Shown here piece after piece: positions 34,210-44,125 of a DNA stretch of 64,000 nucleotides; position 1 is the first letter of the stretch; each line of letters starts with the position of its first letter. The translations under genes were made by a program, and so were the position numbers. Under the pieces are notes generated by a model. It was not told where the DNA came from. It worked only from the letters and a program-made list of their open reading frames with translations, and did no database searches. Source of the stretch: Halobacillus litoralis (lineage in GTDB: Bacteria; Bacillota; Bacilli; Bacillales; Halobacillaceae). Where the stretch lies: NCBI RefSeq assembly GCF_009856355.1, contig NZ_WMEW01000006.1:124001-188000 (forward strand), written 5' to 3'.

Positions 34210-34279
34210 ATTTTTTTGTCAAAAAGTATTGATAAAGAAATACGGACATGCTATTATCATACTTGTCTTCAATAAATAC

Positions 34280-34352
34280 GGGGCATTAGCTCAGCTGGGA
34301 GAGCGCTACACTGGCAGTGTAGAGGTCAGCGGTTCGAGCCCGCTATGCTCCA
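34280..34352 (+). tRNA. tRNA-Ala (anticodon GGC)
   Basis: 73-nt cloverleaf. Acceptor GGGGCAT pairs with ATGCTCC with a G3-T70 pair, the hallmark of alanine tRNA. D-arm, anticodon arm CTACA-CTGGCAG-TGTAG (anticodon GGC) and T-arm AGCGG-TTCGAGC-CCGCT are intact. CCA is not encoded. A terminator follows 17 nt later. Confidence 0.95.
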
Positions 34353-34369
34353 CTTATAAGGTATGATTA

Positions 34370-34403
34370 AAACCCTTCTTACAGTAGTAAGAAGGGTTTT
34401 TTG
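34370..34403 (+). terminator. tRNA-Ala terminator
   Basis: AAACCCTTCTTAC / GTAAGAAGGGTTTTTTG with loop AGTA. Confidence 0.88.
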
Positions 34404-34460
34404 TTTGAAAATGTAGAATTTAGGAAAAAGAACTTTAATCTAACAAATTGGGGTGACAGC

Positions 34461-35720
34461 ATGGGAAAAAGGAAAGTGAAAAACAGATGGCTCATTGCCT
34501 TATGTGCCGTCGGCATTCATATTTCTATCGGTTCGGTCTATGCGTGGAGTAATTTCACAGGACCGTTGAGTGAAGAGTTTGGCTGGTCGGCCAGCCAGGT
34601 GCAGTTTACGTTTAGTGTCGCTATCTTATTTCTAGGTTTATCTGCTGCTTTTCTTGGCTGGTTTGTAGAAAAATACGGTCCGCGGGTGGCGGGGATAACA
34701 GCGGCTGTATTCTTCGGCATCGGAGTCGCGGGATCAGGGATTGCGGTACAGGCCGGATCGCTCTGGCTGCTGTACTTTTTTTATGGGGTTCTTGGTGGGA
34801 TCGGTCTTGGAGTGGGCTATATCGCACCGGTATCCACCCTTGTGAAATGGTTCCCGGACCGTCGTGGACTGGCGACCGGTATGGCGATTATGGGCTTTGG
34901 CTTCGCCGCTGCGATTGCCAGTCCGCTGATGAACTTTTTTATCAATCAGACAGGCATTGCCGCAACCTTCTACATTCTCGGAGTCTCCTATTTTGTCGTT
35001 ATGATTGGTTCTTCCCTTTATCTGTCCCGTCCGCCGGAGGACTGGGTTCCGGAAGGCTACGATCCGGAGGAACAGGAATCTTCGGATAAACAGGATCTTG
35101 CCAATATGCGGGCGAAGGAAGCGGTCAAGACGAAGCGTTTTTATTACTTATGGGTGATGCTCTTCATCAATGTGACGTGCGGGATCGCCGTCATCTCCGC
35201 CGCCAAGCCGCTGCTTGAGGAAAGTGTCGGTGTAGCAGCTGGGACAGCAGCAACCCTTGTGGGTGTGATGGGGATCTTTAACGGTCTCGGCCGGATCGGC
35301 TGGGCGAGTGCGTCGGACTATATCGGGCGCGGAAATACGTATCTAGCATTTTTCGTTCTGCAGATTGGTCTTTTCCTGATTGTGCCTTATACATCCATTA
35401 CATGGGTGTTCGTCGTGGCGTTTTCCATCATTTACACTTGCTACGGTGGAGGATTCGCAGCAATGCCGGCCTTTATCGGCGACTTGTTCGGAACGAAGGA
35501 GCTTGGTGCCATTCACGGGTACATTTTGACCGCGTGGGCAGCTGCGGGACTTGCCGGACCTGTGTTTGCAGCATGGATGAAGGATACGACAGGCAGTTAT
35601 GAGAACAGCTTGATCTACTTTGCCGGGTTGTTTGTGATCGCCCTCGTCGTTTCAATCTTAACGAAGCGTGACGAAAAACAGAAACGCCAAGCGCTGAAGG
35701 CAGAATCACGTACAGCGTAA
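34461..35720 (+). CDS. MFS transporter, oxalate/formate antiporter (OFA) family
   Basis: 419 aa, 12 transmembrane segments. OFA family start RWLIALCAVGIHISIGSVYAWSNFTGPL, GFGFAAAIASPLMN, and MGIFNGLGRIGWASASDYIGRG in the second half. Usually moves organic anions such as lactate, pyruvate or oxalate. ATG 34461 has GGGGTG upstream; the frame extended to 34401 runs into the tRNA terminator and is not used. Confidence 0.88.
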   Translation: MGKRKVKNRWLIALCAVGIHISIGSVYAWSNFTGPLSEEFGWSASQVQFTFSVAILFLGLSAAFLGWFVEKYGPRVAGITAAVFFGIGVAGSGIAVQAGSLWLLYFFYGVLGGIGLGVGYIAPVSTLVKWFPDRRGLATGMAIMGFGFAAAIASPLMNFFINQTGIAATFYILGVSYFVVMIGSSLYLSRPPEDWVPEGYDPEEQESSDKQDLANMRAKEAVKTKRFYYLWVMLFINVTCGIAVISAAKPLLEESVGVAAGTAATLVGVMGIFNGLGRIGWASASDYIGRGNTYLAFFVLQIGLFLIVPYTSITWVFVVAFSIIYTCYGGGFAAMPAFIGDLFGTKELGAIHGYILTAWAAAGLAGPVFAAWMKDTTGSYENSLIYFAGLFVIALVVSILTKRDEKQKRQALKAESRTA

Positions 35721-35725
35721 TAGAG

Positions 35726-35764
35726 AGGAAACCTGGAGACTCATTCTCCGGGTTTCCTTTTTTT
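35726..35764 (+). terminator. Terminator of the OFA transporter
   Basis: AGGAAACCTGGAGA / TTCTCCGGGTTTCCT stem and seven T. Confidence 0.87.
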
Positions 35765-35819
35765 AGTGGGAGGCGTAGAATGGGATTCATATATAGATAG
35801 GTAAGGGGAGGAGAGCAGG

Positions 35820-36773
35820 ATGATTCAGAGGTTGAACCGGCTGCTGCAGAAGCTGATGCCCTGCATCACACCTGGAGCTGTCGTTTTCGGTGTGATTTTC
35901 GCCAGGTGGCTTGAACCGCTTGTTTTTCTTGTACCATGGATCTTTGCTGTCATGACCTTTGCCGGCAGTCTTGGTTCCAATTTTACAGATTTGAGAAAGG
36001 TGCTGCGTCACCCTTTAGGGTTAATTATCTGTCTCCTCGTTTTACATATTCTCATGCCTGTCATAGCCCTTGGAACAGGAACGTTATTTTTCAGCGGGGA
36101 TGTGAACACAACCATCGGGCTTGTTTTATCCTTTGTCATTCCAACCGGGATTACGTCGCTGATCTGGGTATCGATCTATAAAGGAAATGTCGTGCTTACG
36201 CTGTCGATTATTCTGGTCGACACGATGCTTGCTCCATTTATCGTTCCGATCGTCATGAAACTGCTTGTCGGGAATGCGGTGGAAATGGATGCGCTGGCGA
36301 TTATGATGGGGCTGCTCTGGATGATTGTGATCCCGTCCATAGCCGGGATGTGTGTGAATCAGTGGGGAAAAAGGGAGTGGACGGAGCGTTTGGAGAGGAG
36401 CCTGGCTCCGACAACCAAACTTGGCATTGCTTCTGTCGTGATGATCAACAGTTCAGCGGTCGCTCCTTACTTGAAGGAAATGAACGGAAAGCTGGCAGCG
36501 ACAGCGCTGACGGTGTTCCTTCTGGCTGTCCTGGCCTACACGCTCGGCTTCTGGTCGGCAAAGCTTGCGAAGCTGGAAAACGAAAGTGTCCTATCGCTCA
36601 CGTTCAACAGCGGTATGCGCAACATAAGTGGAGGAGCCGTGATTGCGATCACCTATTTTCCAGCGGCGGCCGCTGTGCCGGTCATCGTCGGGATGCTGTT
36701 TCAGCAGGTGCTTGCTTCCTTTGCCGGTAAGTTTTTCGAAAAGCGGACGGTACGGGTGAAAGAGGCCGGTTAA
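35820..36773 (+). CDS. Bile acid:sodium symporter family transporter (BASS)
   Basis: 317-aa membrane protein with nine to ten transmembrane helices. BASS landmarks: FVIPTGITSLIWVSIYKGNVVLTLSIILVDTMLAP and the TFNSGMRNISGGAVIAI crossover helix with conserved Asn and Gly. Related to YocS-like proteins of Bacilli. Substrate probably an organic anion. ATG 35820 has GGGGAGGAG upstream. Confidence 0.87.
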   Translation: MIQRLNRLLQKLMPCITPGAVVFGVIFARWLEPLVFLVPWIFAVMTFAGSLGSNFTDLRKVLRHPLGLIICLLVLHILMPVIALGTGTLFFSGDVNTTIGLVLSFVIPTGITSLIWVSIYKGNVVLTLSIILVDTMLAPFIVPIVMKLLVGNAVEMDALAIMMGLLWMIVIPSIAGMCVNQWGKREWTERLERSLAPTTKLGIASVVMINSSAVAPYLKEMNGKLAATALTVFLLAVLAYTLGFWSAKLAKLENESVLSLTFNSGMRNISGGAVIAITYFPAAAAVPVIVGMLFQQVLASFAGKFFEKRTVRVKEAG

Positions 36774-36779
36774 TCGATA

Positions 36780-36890
36780 TCATGCAGATTCGGCTGGTAT
36801 ATTCGGAAAAAAGTTGATATCTCACTAATATGGATCGTTATATTCAAGAAAAGACCGATATATCTATCGGATTGACCGATATCCGGTGCT
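36780..36890. repeat. Degenerate GATAT-rich repeat tract
   Basis: Short units CGATATCATG, TGGTATATTCGG, TTGATATCTCA, TTATATTC, ACCGATATATCTATCGG and GACCGATATCCGG recur about every 12-25 bp, many with CGG on one side. No coding potential. A weaker stretch of the same kind (TACCGATATTCC, GGAATATC) is at about 48980-49035. Confidence 0.4.
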
Positions 36891-36898
36891 AGGAACAC

Positions 36899-36914
36899 GA
36901 AAAAAGCGTCCGCT
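36899..36914 (-). terminator. Outer arm of the split queE terminator
   Basis: Reads AGCGGACGCTTTTTTCG on the minus strand; its partner arm is at 37285-37295, 371 bp away. Without the insert, AAGCGTCCGC and GCGGACGCTT would be a 10-bp stem with loop TTCGTTA. Confidence 0.75.
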
Positions 36915-36921
36915 TCGTCAG

Positions 36922-37278
36922 GAGACTACTGAGAAACTCCTTCCTATCAAGAGAAGGGGTTAAAGGTGGTTGTTGCTTCTCACGAATCGCTTGTCGATGG
37001 ATGCCTGCCGCGGGCACGGCATCAGCTGACTTGGTCAAGAAGATCATTTGACCAAGTGGATCTTCGGCTCGCGCTGTTCCCGCAGGTGTCACCATCGAAC
37101 GCTCATCGTGGAATCAACGGTGTCCCATCTAAAAAGAGTGATTTTCTTTAATTTATAAATCAAAGAAAATCACTCTTTTTTATTATACGATGAAAAGAAT
37201 ACATAAAAGTTAGGGATTCCATGTTAGATCGTCAATCATCCATACCTTTCACAAATTCTCAGTTTTTCAGTAGCCTTC
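36922..37278 (+). mobile_element. IS1182-type element remnant in a terminator loop, copy C (357 bp)
   Basis: Imperfect inverted ends (GACTACTGAGAAACT left; GGCTACTGAAAAACT read inward at right), flanked by direct repeats TTCGTCAG (36914-36921) and TTCGTTAG (37279-37286), which are the loop of the queE terminator. It contains the shared palindromic core (about 36990-37110), an AGTGATTTTCTTT stem-loop (37127-37178), and the first codons of an IS1182-type transposase (ATG at 37221, MLDRQS) before a deletion to the far end. Confidence 0.8.
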
Positions 37279-37298
37279 TTCGTTAGCGGACGCTTGTT

Positions 37299-38030
37299 TT
37301 ATACGCCTCGTTTGTTTCCCCAGACGAGGGCGTGCACCTGAGGCAGCACACGTACATGATTCAGGTTTTTAGAGGCCGTTACCTTGTCGATCAGCCATTC
37401 ATACTGATCAAGCAGGTGGGAAGCCAGGCTGCCCGGCTTTTCTTCAACAAGGTCATCATTGCCGACCTGTAAAAAGAAGGGGACGTCCGGGTACCGCTGA
37501 TGCACGGTTTCCGCATACGTCAGATCCTCATCGTTGAAAATAACGACCTTCAGACTGACATGCGAGGAGCGCCCCTGCTCCTGAAGCCTCTGGATGATGT
37601 CATCGAGCACGTCCCAGTTTGTCGTCATCAGCGAGCTCGGCGGTTTTGGTGAAATCGTTAAATCATCGATATCAACAAACCAGTCCTGCCACCGGCTTCC
37701 CTGCGTTTCAAGGGCCACTTCAATGCCGCGTTCGTGCAGCGGCTGAATAAGCTCATGCAGACTTTTCAAAAGGGCGGGGTTTCCACCGGAGATGGTGACG
37801 TGATCAAATCGGTCGCCGCCTTCTTCTATCAGTCTGTCGATGATGTCATCGGCTGTCAGGCGTTCGATATCCTCTTTGGCACTGCCGTCCCACGTGAAGG
37901 CGGAGTCGCACCAGGCGCAGCTGTAATCACAGCCGGCTGTCCGGACGAACATTGTTTTCCGGCCGACGACCATCCCTTCGCCCTGGATGGTCGGTCCGAA
38001 AATTTCGAGCACAGGGAACTTATGCATCAT
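37299..38030 (-). CDS. queE: 7-carboxy-7-deazaguanine synthase
   Basis: 243-aa radical SAM enzyme in queuosine precursor synthesis. EIFGPTIQGEG at the N-terminus and the short CDYSCAWC (CxxxCxxC) cluster motif; TISGGNPAL and ALETQGSRW follow. Overlaps the queD gene by 11 bp. Last gene of queC-queD-queE, whose terminator has been split by element C. Confidence 0.95.
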   Translation of the reverse strand: MMHKFPVLEIFGPTIQGEGMVVGRKTMFVRTAGCDYSCAWCDSAFTWDGSAKEDIERLTADDIIDRLIEEGGDRFDHVTISGGNPALLKSLHELIQPLHERGIEVALETQGSRWQDWFVDIDDLTISPKPPSSLMTTNWDVLDDIIQRLQEQGRSSHVSLKVVIFNDEDLTYAETVHQRYPDVPFFLQVGNDDLVEEKPGSLASHLLDQYEWLIDKVTASKNLNHVRVLPQVHALVWGNKRGV

Positions 38031-38487
38031 TCATCCACTCCCCTCGTGCTTCCGCATAACTTGTCGGCGTTTCATACAGCTTTACAAATTCAACGCGGTA
38101 ATCATTCGGGTAGGAACGAAGCGACTCCTGCATTTTTTCATAAATCCAGACGACCATGTTCTCCGCCGTTGTATTCATCTGCGGAAGGGTATCGTTCAAG
38201 TATCTGTGATCGAGGTGGATTTCAATTTCATCCTTCCAGATTTTCTTGATATCTCCGAAGTCAATCACAAGGCCGATCTCATCCGTATAGCCGCTGATAC
38301 CGAAGATGACTTTGTACGTGTGGCCGTGAAGGTTTTTACATTTCCCTTCATAACAGTGCAGGTGGTGGGCAGCGTCGAACGTGAACTCCTTGCTGACCAT
38401 CACCCGCTTCTGGTGGTATTTCAACTCATGGCGCTTAATATCTTCATCGATTTTCTGCAGGTTTTCCACAATTGTAAATCCGTACAT
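38020..38487 (-). CDS. queD: 6-carboxytetrahydropterin synthase
   Basis: 155-aa zinc enzyme. Zinc histidines in FDAAHHLHCYEGKCKNLHGHTYKV with catalytic Cys, and VIDFGDIKKIWK, HLDHRYLNDT further on. ATG 38487 has GGAGG 7-8 nt upstream; GTG 38493 is too near. Second gene of the que operon. Confidence 0.95.
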   Translation of the reverse strand: MYGFTIVENLQKIDEDIKRHELKYHQKRVMVSKEFTFDAAHHLHCYEGKCKNLHGHTYKVIFGISGYTDEIGLVIDFGDIKKIWKDEIEIHLDHRYLNDTLPQMNTTAENMVVWIYEKMQESLRSYPNDYRVEFVKLYETPTSYAEARGEWMNDA

Positions 38488-38489
38488 CG

Positions 38490-39152
38490 TCACGCCTCCT
38501 TCCGCTTAGTGAGGTAATTTTCAAGTCCCTGTCTGCGCAGCTGGCAGGCCGGGCACTCTCCGCATCCGTCACCACGGACACCGTTATAGCAGGTGAGTGT
38601 TTTTTCGCGTACGTAGGAAAAGGCGTCCAGGTCATCGGCCATTTTCCACGTCTGCGCTTTATCCAGCCACATGAGCGGGGTATGGATGACGAATTCATCG
38701 TCCATCGACAGGTTAAGGGAAACGTTCAACGATTTAACAAACACATCGCGGCAGTCGGGATACCCGCTGAAGTCCGTTTCACATACACCAGTAATAATGT
38801 GCTTGGCACCAATCTGACGTGCGAGAATGGTAGCGAAAGATAGGAAAAGAAGATTTCTTCCTGGTACGAACGTGGAAGGAAGTTCTCCGTCTTCTCCGTC
38901 CTTCACTTCGATATCGTCCCGGGTCAGAGCGTTTGGTGCAAGCTGATTTAACAGAGACATGTCGAGCACATGCTGTCGGACACCCAGGTCTCCGGCGATC
39001 TCCTCTGCCACTTCGATTTCCTGTTTATGACGCTGATTATAGTCAAAAGTGACCACTTCCACGTGATCAAACTGTTCTAAAGCCCAGAAAAGGCAGGTCG
39101 TGCTGTCTTGCCCGCCGCTGAACACGACGACGGCTTTCTTATTTTTTTCCAT
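38490..39152 (-). CDS. queC: 7-cyano-7-deazaguanine synthase
   Basis: 220-aa ATP-dependent enzyme making preQ0. P-loop [17 protein letters not shown] at residues 8-24; zinc-binding [19 protein letters not shown] near the C-terminus. AAGGAG upstream. First gene after the preQ1 riboswitch. Confidence 0.96.
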   Translation of the reverse strand: MEKNKKAVVVFSGGQDSTTCLFWALEQFDHVEVVTFDYNQRHKQEIEVAEEIAGDLGVRQHVLDMSLLNQLAPNALTRDDIEVKDGEDGELPSTFVPGRNLLFLSFATILARQIGAKHIITGVCETDFSGYPDCRDVFVKSLNVSLNLSMDDEFVIHTPLMWLDKAQTWKMADDLDAFSYVREKTLTCYNGVRGDGCGECPACQLRRQGLENYLTKRKEA

Positions 39153-39202
39153 AAAAAAATTCTCCTTTCAATCATGAAAAAGAGAATTCTACACACCCAA
39201 AA

Positions 39203-39279
39203 CCATAAAAAAACCGCACCTAAGGCAAGGTACAGTTCCATCCTTAGTTTTTTATAGAGGGTGTCGCTAGAACCTCTCC
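39203..39279 (-). promoter_or_regulatory. preQ1-I riboswitch of queCDE
   Basis: On the minus strand AGAGGTTCTAGCGACACCC then TCTATAAAAAACTAAGG is nearly identical to the class I preQ1 aptamer (short stem, AGC loop, A-rich tail). A terminator stem GTACCT / AGGTGC with GGTTTTTTT follows; CCTTAG in it can also pair with CTAAGG of the aptamer tail, giving the switch. TACAAT (39314-39319) is the probable -10. Confidence 0.93.
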
Positions 39280-39370
39280 TGCTTATTCAGCAGATTTTAT
39301 GAAACTATCTGCCATTGTATCACATCTCTGCAGAGGGAAACAGAAATTTCTAAGATTCCTAATAAGTATA

Positions 39371-39388
39371 TTGTGAAATGTTTCACAA
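39371..39388. promoter_or_regulatory. Rex operator upstream of lctP
   Basis: TTGTGAAATGTTTCACAA: 8-bp perfect arms, matching the Rex consensus TTGTGAAnnnnTTCACAA. It is 32 bp upstream of TATAAT (39420-39425), the likely -10 of the permease gene. Rex represses fermentation genes when NADH is low. Confidence 0.88.
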
Positions 39389-39453
39389 AGTAGTCACTCT
39401 CTTTTCCATCCTTTTCCGATATAATTAAGGTATCAAGAGGTAAAGGTGTGGGT

Positions 39454-41109
39454 ATGATGACATTTCTTCAACTAATCACGGCACTGATGCCGGTTGCTGC
39501 TGTCTTTATTCTACTCGTTTTATTCCGCTTTCCGGCCGTCCGGGCCATGCCGGTCAGTCTTCTTATCGTTGCTGTAACCGCCGTCTTCATTTGGAAGGTT
39601 CCTTTAGTCAGGGCTGCGGCGGCTTCCCTTGAGGGGACCATGATCGCCCTGTCTATTTTGTGGATTGTATTCGGGGCGGTGCTTCTATTGAACACGTTGA
39701 AAAACAGCGGCGCACTCGGGGTGATTCGGACAGGTTTCTCCGGTATTACGAGTGACCGCAGGGTCCAGCTGATTATCATCGCCTGGCTGTTCGGTTCCTT
39801 TATTGAAGGGGCAGCCGGATTTGGAACGCCTGCTGCGATTGCTGCGCCTTTGCTTCTGACCCTCGGTTTTCCAGCGCTCGCCGCAGTCTCTCTTGCTTTG
39901 ATCGCGGACAGCAGTGCTGTGTCTTTTGGTGCCGTCGGTACACCTTTAATTGTCGGCGTGGATCAAGGGTTGAGGCAGGGGGCGGCTGTAGCCGAACCGG
40001 TGCAGCAGGCCCTTGGAAATCAGACGTTAACGCAGTTTGTTTATGAGGTGGCTCAATCGGCTGTTCTGATGGACTTGTTTATCGGCAGTTTTATTCCTCT
40101 CGTTCTCGTCCTGATTCTGACAAAGCTCTTCGGTGAGAATCGCTCGTTTAAAGAAGGTCTTGAGATTTGGAAGTTTGCCCTTTTTGCAGGTGTGAGCTTT
40201 ACGATTCCAGCTTTACTTGTCGTTCATCTCCTTGGACCGGAATTTCCGTCTATCATCGGGGGTCTTGTCGGCTTGGCGGTCGTCGTTCCGGCGGCTAAAA
40301 AAGGATTTCTTCTTCCGGATGAACCCTGGGACTTTGGAAAAAGGGAGGAAGGGGAAGCGATGGAGGAAATCAGCGCCAACGCTGTCACCATGCCTTTATA
40401 CAAAGCCTGGGCGCCTTACATCGTTGTCGCTGTCCTGCTCGTTCTGACCCGTGTGAATGTTCTTCCTCTGAAAAGCTGGCTGACCTCTGTCTCTGTGACA
40501 TGGGACGATATTTTAGGAACAGGCATCACAACTTCTTTTCAGCCGTTCTATCTGCCTGGGACGATCTTCGCCGCAGCTGTCCTGTTCACCATTTTTTATC
40601 ACAGGATGAGAAAGAAAGAAGTGCTGGCAACATTGAAAACGTCCACGCATACCATGGTGGGGAGTGCCATAGCCCTGGGCACAGCTGTTCCAATGGTTCG
40701 GATCTTCATTAACTCCGGCGTCAATGATGCCGGCCTTGCCAGCATGCCGATGGAGCTTGCCGAGGTCGTTTCTGCTTCTGTCGGAGAAGCGTGGCCGCTG
40801 GCCGCCCCTGTGATTGGTGCGCTTGGTTCCTTCATATCCGGAAGTGCGACGTTCAGCAACATGATGTTTTCTTTATTCCAGTTCAGTGTAGCGGATCAAA
40901 TCCAGGTGGCCCAGCAGCAGGTGACAGCCCTTCAAGTGCTCGGTTCCAATGCGGGGAACATGGTGTGCATCCTCAATGTTGTAGCCGCTGCTTCTGTCGT
41001 AAACCTCGTCGGTGAGGAAGGAACAATCATCCGCCTGACAATGATTCCTATGCTCCTGTATGTATTGATGGCAGGGATGCTCGGGATGGCAGCCGTCTAT
41101 CTCTTTTAA
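39454..41109 (+). CDS. lctP: L-lactate permease family transporter
   Basis: 551-aa membrane protein with about 13 helices. LctP landmarks: [32 protein letters not shown], the long central helices, and [19 protein letters not shown] near the C-terminus. ATG 39454 has AAAGGTG about 8 nt upstream; GTG 39448 is an alternative. The Rex site in front fits a lactate exporter or importer controlled by redox state, as in B. subtilis ldh-lctP, although no ldh is adjacent here. Confidence 0.92.
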   Translation: MMTFLQLITALMPVAAVFILLVLFRFPAVRAMPVSLLIVAVTAVFIWKVPLVRAAAASLEGTMIALSILWIVFGAVLLLNTLKNSGALGVIRTGFSGITSDRRVQLIIIAWLFGSFIEGAAGFGTPAAIAAPLLLTLGFPALAAVSLALIADSSAVSFGAVGTPLIVGVDQGLRQGAAVAEPVQQALGNQTLTQFVYEVAQSAVLMDLFIGSFIPLVLVLILTKLFGENRSFKEGLEIWKFALFAGVSFTIPALLVVHLLGPEFPSIIGGLVGLAVVVPAAKKGFLLPDEPWDFGKREEGEAMEEISANAVTMPLYKAWAPYIVVAVLLVLTRVNVLPLKSWLTSVSVTWDDILGTGITTSFQPFYLPGTIFAAAVLFTIFYHRMRKKEVLATLKTSTHTMVGSAIALGTAVPMVRIFINSGVNDAGLASMPMELAEVVSASVGEAWPLAAPVIGALGSFISGSATFSNMMFSLFQFSVADQIQVAQQQVTALQVLGSNAGNMVCILNVVAAASVVNLVGEEGTIIRLTMIPMLLYVLMAGMLGMAAVYLF

Positions 41110-41190
41110 TTCAGGCACAGACGTGAAAACGGTCCACCAGACAGCGGGCCGTTTTCGCAGAATAAAAGTAAAGTTTTTTAGATTTGCTTG

Positions 41191-41218
41191 TTGACTTCCT
41201 CTGTATATTTTGTATAAT
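41191..41218 (+). promoter_or_regulatory. argGH promoter
   Basis: TTGACT (41191-41196), 16-bp spacer, TATAAT (41213-41218) with upstream TG. Confidence 0.8.
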
Positions 41219-41245
41219 TATAAACAATAAATAATAAAAATACAT

Positions 41246-41483
41246 TCGAAGACGAAGAAAGTACGTATGAATGCCGGTCTTACAGCGAGTCGGGGTTGGT
41301 GGAAGCCTGATGACCATTCATAGGGAAACGCACTTCCGAGAAGTTTGGTGAACGCGAGTAGCCGGAACCGGGATCCCCCGTTATCAGTATTGAGTTGGTC
41401 TATGTTTCATAGACAATGAGAGTGGCACCGCGGATGTTAATGATAAAATCCGTCTCTTACGAGTAGTAGGAGACGGGTTTTTT
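41246..41483 (+). promoter_or_regulatory. T-box leader of argGH (arginine)
   Basis: Stem I has the AGTA motif and distal GGGGTTGGTGGAAGCCTG element; TATGAATG pairs with CATTCATA. The specifier is probably CGC (41329-41331, Arg), followed by A. The conserved T-box AGTGGCACCGCGG is at 41421-41433, and a CCGTCTC / GAGACGG terminator with TTTTTT ends at 41483. Uncharged tRNA-Arg should favour antitermination. Confidence 0.9.
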
Positions 41484-41514
41484 AATGGACAAAAATATGG
41501 AGGAGGACGTTAAA

Positions 41515-42747
41515 ATGACAAAACCAAAGGTAGTATTAGCATATTCTGGTGGATTGGATACTTCAATTTCTGTAAAGTGGATTCAGGAGAAATACGGATA
41601 TGATGTCATTGCACTCGGGCTTGATGTTGGAGAAGGGAAGGACCTTGAGGCCATCCGCCAGAAGGCGCTGGATGTCGGAGCAATCAAAGCGATTATGGTC
41701 AATGCCAAAGAAATTCTTGCCGAGGAGTATTTGATGCCTGCTTTGAAAGCCAATGCCTTGTATGAAGGCAAGTATCCATTATCTTCTGCCTTGTCCCGTC
41801 CGCTCATTTCCAAGCTTCTTGTAGAAGTTGCAGAACAGGAGGGTGCGGTGGCAGTCGCCCACGGCTGTACAGGAAAAGGGAACGACCAGGTTCGTTTCGA
41901 AGTTTCCATTCAGGCGCTGAATCCGGAGCTTGAAGTCATTGCTCCTGTCAGAGAGTGGGGCATGACCCGTGATGAACAGATCGTGTATGCCGAAGAAAAA
42001 GGAATTCCTATTCCGGTGAATCTGGAAAATCCGTTTTCCATAGATGCCAATATCTGGGGACGCGCATGCGAAGCCGGTGTCCTGGAGGATCCATGGGAGG
42101 AAGCACCGGAAGCAGCTTACGCCTGGACCAACCCGCTGGAGAAAACACCGGATACACCTGAAATCCTTGATATCGATTTCAAGGAAGGGAAGCCGGTTGC
42201 CCTGAACGGGGAAGAAATGGACATTGTGCCATTGATTGAAAAGCTGAATGAACTCGGTGGTCTGCATGGTGTCGGAAGAATCGACCATACCGAAAACCGT
42301 TTAGTCGGAATCAAATCAAGAGAAGTGTACGAAAATCCGGCAGCGATGATTTTGATCAACGCCCATAAAGAACTGGAATTCCTTACACTGACCCGTGAAG
42401 TATCCCAGTACAAAACGAACGTGGATCAGCAGTTGTCCAAGATGATTTATGACGGTCTTTGGTATTCTCCGCTTCAGCCGGCACTGTCCGCCTTCGTGGA
42501 AACGACCCAGCAGGTGGTCACTGGAACAGTGAAAGTGAAATTATTTAAAGGCCATGCCATCGTCATCGGGAAGAAGTCACCGGTTAGTCTTTACAATGAA
42601 GAGTTGTCCACGTATTCCAAGGAAGATGCTTTTGATCACAACGCAGCGGTCGGTTTCATCAAGCTGTGGGGACTGCCGACAAAAGTCCACGCTGATGTGC
42701 ATAAAAAGAAGTTGATCGATCAGGCAGCGGTGAAGGTCAATGAGTAA
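41515..42747 (+). CDS. argG: Argininosuccinate synthase
   Basis: 410 aa; joins citrulline and aspartate using ATP. P-loop [16 protein letters not shown] near residue 7, [13 protein letters not shown] and [13 protein letters not shown] are characteristic. ATG 41515 has GGAGGA upstream; the frame from 41485 begins inside the T-box terminator. Overlaps argH by 8 bp. Confidence 0.97.
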   Translation: MTKPKVVLAYSGGLDTSISVKWIQEKYGYDVIALGLDVGEGKDLEAIRQKALDVGAIKAIMVNAKEILAEEYLMPALKANALYEGKYPLSSALSRPLISKLLVEVAEQEGAVAVAHGCTGKGNDQVRFEVSIQALNPELEVIAPVREWGMTRDEQIVYAEEKGIPIPVNLENPFSIDANIWGRACEAGVLEDPWEEAPEAAYAWTNPLEKTPDTPEILDIDFKEGKPVALNGEEMDIVPLIEKLNELGGLHGVGRIDHTENRLVGIKSREVYENPAAMILINAHKELEFLTLTREVSQYKTNVDQQLSKMIYDGLWYSPLQPALSAFVETTQQVVTGTVKVKLFKGHAIVIGKKSPVSLYNEELSTYSKEDAFDHNAAVGFIKLWGLPTKVHADVHKKKLIDQAAVKVNE

Positions 42748-44116
42748 GCTGTGGGGCGGACGCTTTACGAAACCAACCAATCAGCTGGTCGAAGAGTATA
42801 CCTCTTCGATCGGCTTTGATCAAAAGCTGGCCCTCCAGGATATCAAAGGAAGTCTCGCTCACGTGGAGATGCTCGCTCACTGTGACATTATTTCCAATGA
42901 AGAGAAAAACCAGATTATCCGCGGGCTCCACACCATCCAAGGGAAAATCGAAAACGATGATGTGGAATATTCCGTAGCGGATGAAGACATTCATATGAAT
43001 ATCGAAAAGCTTTTAATAGAAGAAATCGGTCCTGTCGGAGGGAAGCTCCACACCGGAAGAAGCCGGAATGACCAGGTCGCCACCGATATGCATCTTTACC
43101 TCCGTGAAAAAACGGAGGCCATCATTGAGCTTGTGGAAAAAGTCCAGACGGCTCTGCTGGGGCAGGCGGAATCGAATGTAGAAACGATCCTGCCGGGCTA
43201 TACCCATCTGCAGCGGGCCCAGCCGATTTCCTTCGCCCACCATGTGCTCGCCTACTTCTGGATGTTTGAACGTGACAAAGACCGTCTGCAGGACAGCTTG
43301 AAGCGGATCAACTGGTCTCCCCTTGGAGCTGCAGCGCTTGCCGGGACACCGTATCCGATTGACAGGCAGATGAGCGCGGATCTTCTAGGCTTTGAAAAAG
43401 TATACCCAAACTCCCTCGATGCAGTGAGCGATCGGGACTTTATTCTAGAGTTTCTGTCGATTTCATCGATTATGATTACTCATATTTCCCGTCTTTCTGA
43501 GGAATTGATTTTATGGAGCAGTGAAGAATTCAACTTTGTTGAGCTTGATGATGAATTCTGTACAGGATCAAGCATCATGCCTCAGAAGAAAAATCCGGAC
43601 GTTCCAGAGCTGCTGCGCGGAAAAACGGGACGTATATATGGGAACCTGATGGGGCTGCTGACCCTCCTGAAAGGCCTGCCGCTCGCCTACAATAAGGATA
43701 TGCAGGAAGATAAGGAAGGCATGTTCGACACGGTCGACACTTTGGAGGGGGCACTGGCGCTGCTTGCTCCTATGCTGGATTCAATGGAAGTGAAGGCAGG
43801 GGAAATGAAAAAAGCAGTGAAAGAGGATTACTCCAATGCCACTGACATTGCCGATTATCTGGCTGTCAAAGGCATGCCATTCCGTCAGGCTCATGAAGTG
43901 ATCGGAAAGATTGTGTTGTACGCCATTCAGGAAGGACGCTATCTTCTGGATCTCTCCATAGAGGAGTACCAGCAGTTTTCTGAGTTGTTTGAAGACGATA
44001 TATATGACAAGCTCGCTCCGGAACACGTGGTCGCTGCAAGGAACAGTGAAGGCGGCACCGGCTTCGAACAGGTTCATGTTCAGATTAAAACAGCAAAAGA
44101 GCACCTCTACGAGTAA
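42740..44116 (+). CDS. argH: Argininosuccinate lyase
   Basis: 458 aa, fumarase/aspartase superfamily. [22 protein letters not shown] start, [18 protein letters not shown], and the signature [15 protein letters not shown]. The stop codon TAA is inside the loop of the argH terminator (44099-44125). Made with ArgG from one transcript. Confidence 0.97.
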   Translation: MSKLWGGRFTKPTNQLVEEYTSSIGFDQKLALQDIKGSLAHVEMLAHCDIISNEEKNQIIRGLHTIQGKIENDDVEYSVADEDIHMNIEKLLIEEIGPVGGKLHTGRSRNDQVATDMHLYLREKTEAIIELVEKVQTALLGQAESNVETILPGYTHLQRAQPISFAHHVLAYFWMFERDKDRLQDSLKRINWSPLGAAALAGTPYPIDRQMSADLLGFEKVYPNSLDAVSDRDFILEFLSISSIMITHISRLSEELILWSSEEFNFVELDDEFCTGSSIMPQKKNPDVPELLRGKTGRIYGNLMGLLTLLKGLPLAYNKDMQEDKEGMFDTVDTLEGALALLAPMLDSMEVKAGEMKKAVKEDYSNATDIADYLAVKGMPFRQAHEVIGKIVLYAIQEGRYLLDLSIEEYQQFSELFEDDIYDKLAPEHVVAARNSEGGTGFEQVHVQIKTAKEHLYE

Positions 44117-44125
44117 GAGGTGCTC
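44099..44125 (+). terminator. argH terminator hairpin, T-run displaced
   Basis: GAGCACCTCT / AGAGGTGCTC stem, overlapping the last argH codons. It is followed by CAGCCTGTAG of element D rather than T. AGGTGCTCTTTTTG, the matching 3' arm with T-run, is at 44476-44488. Confidence 0.75.
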
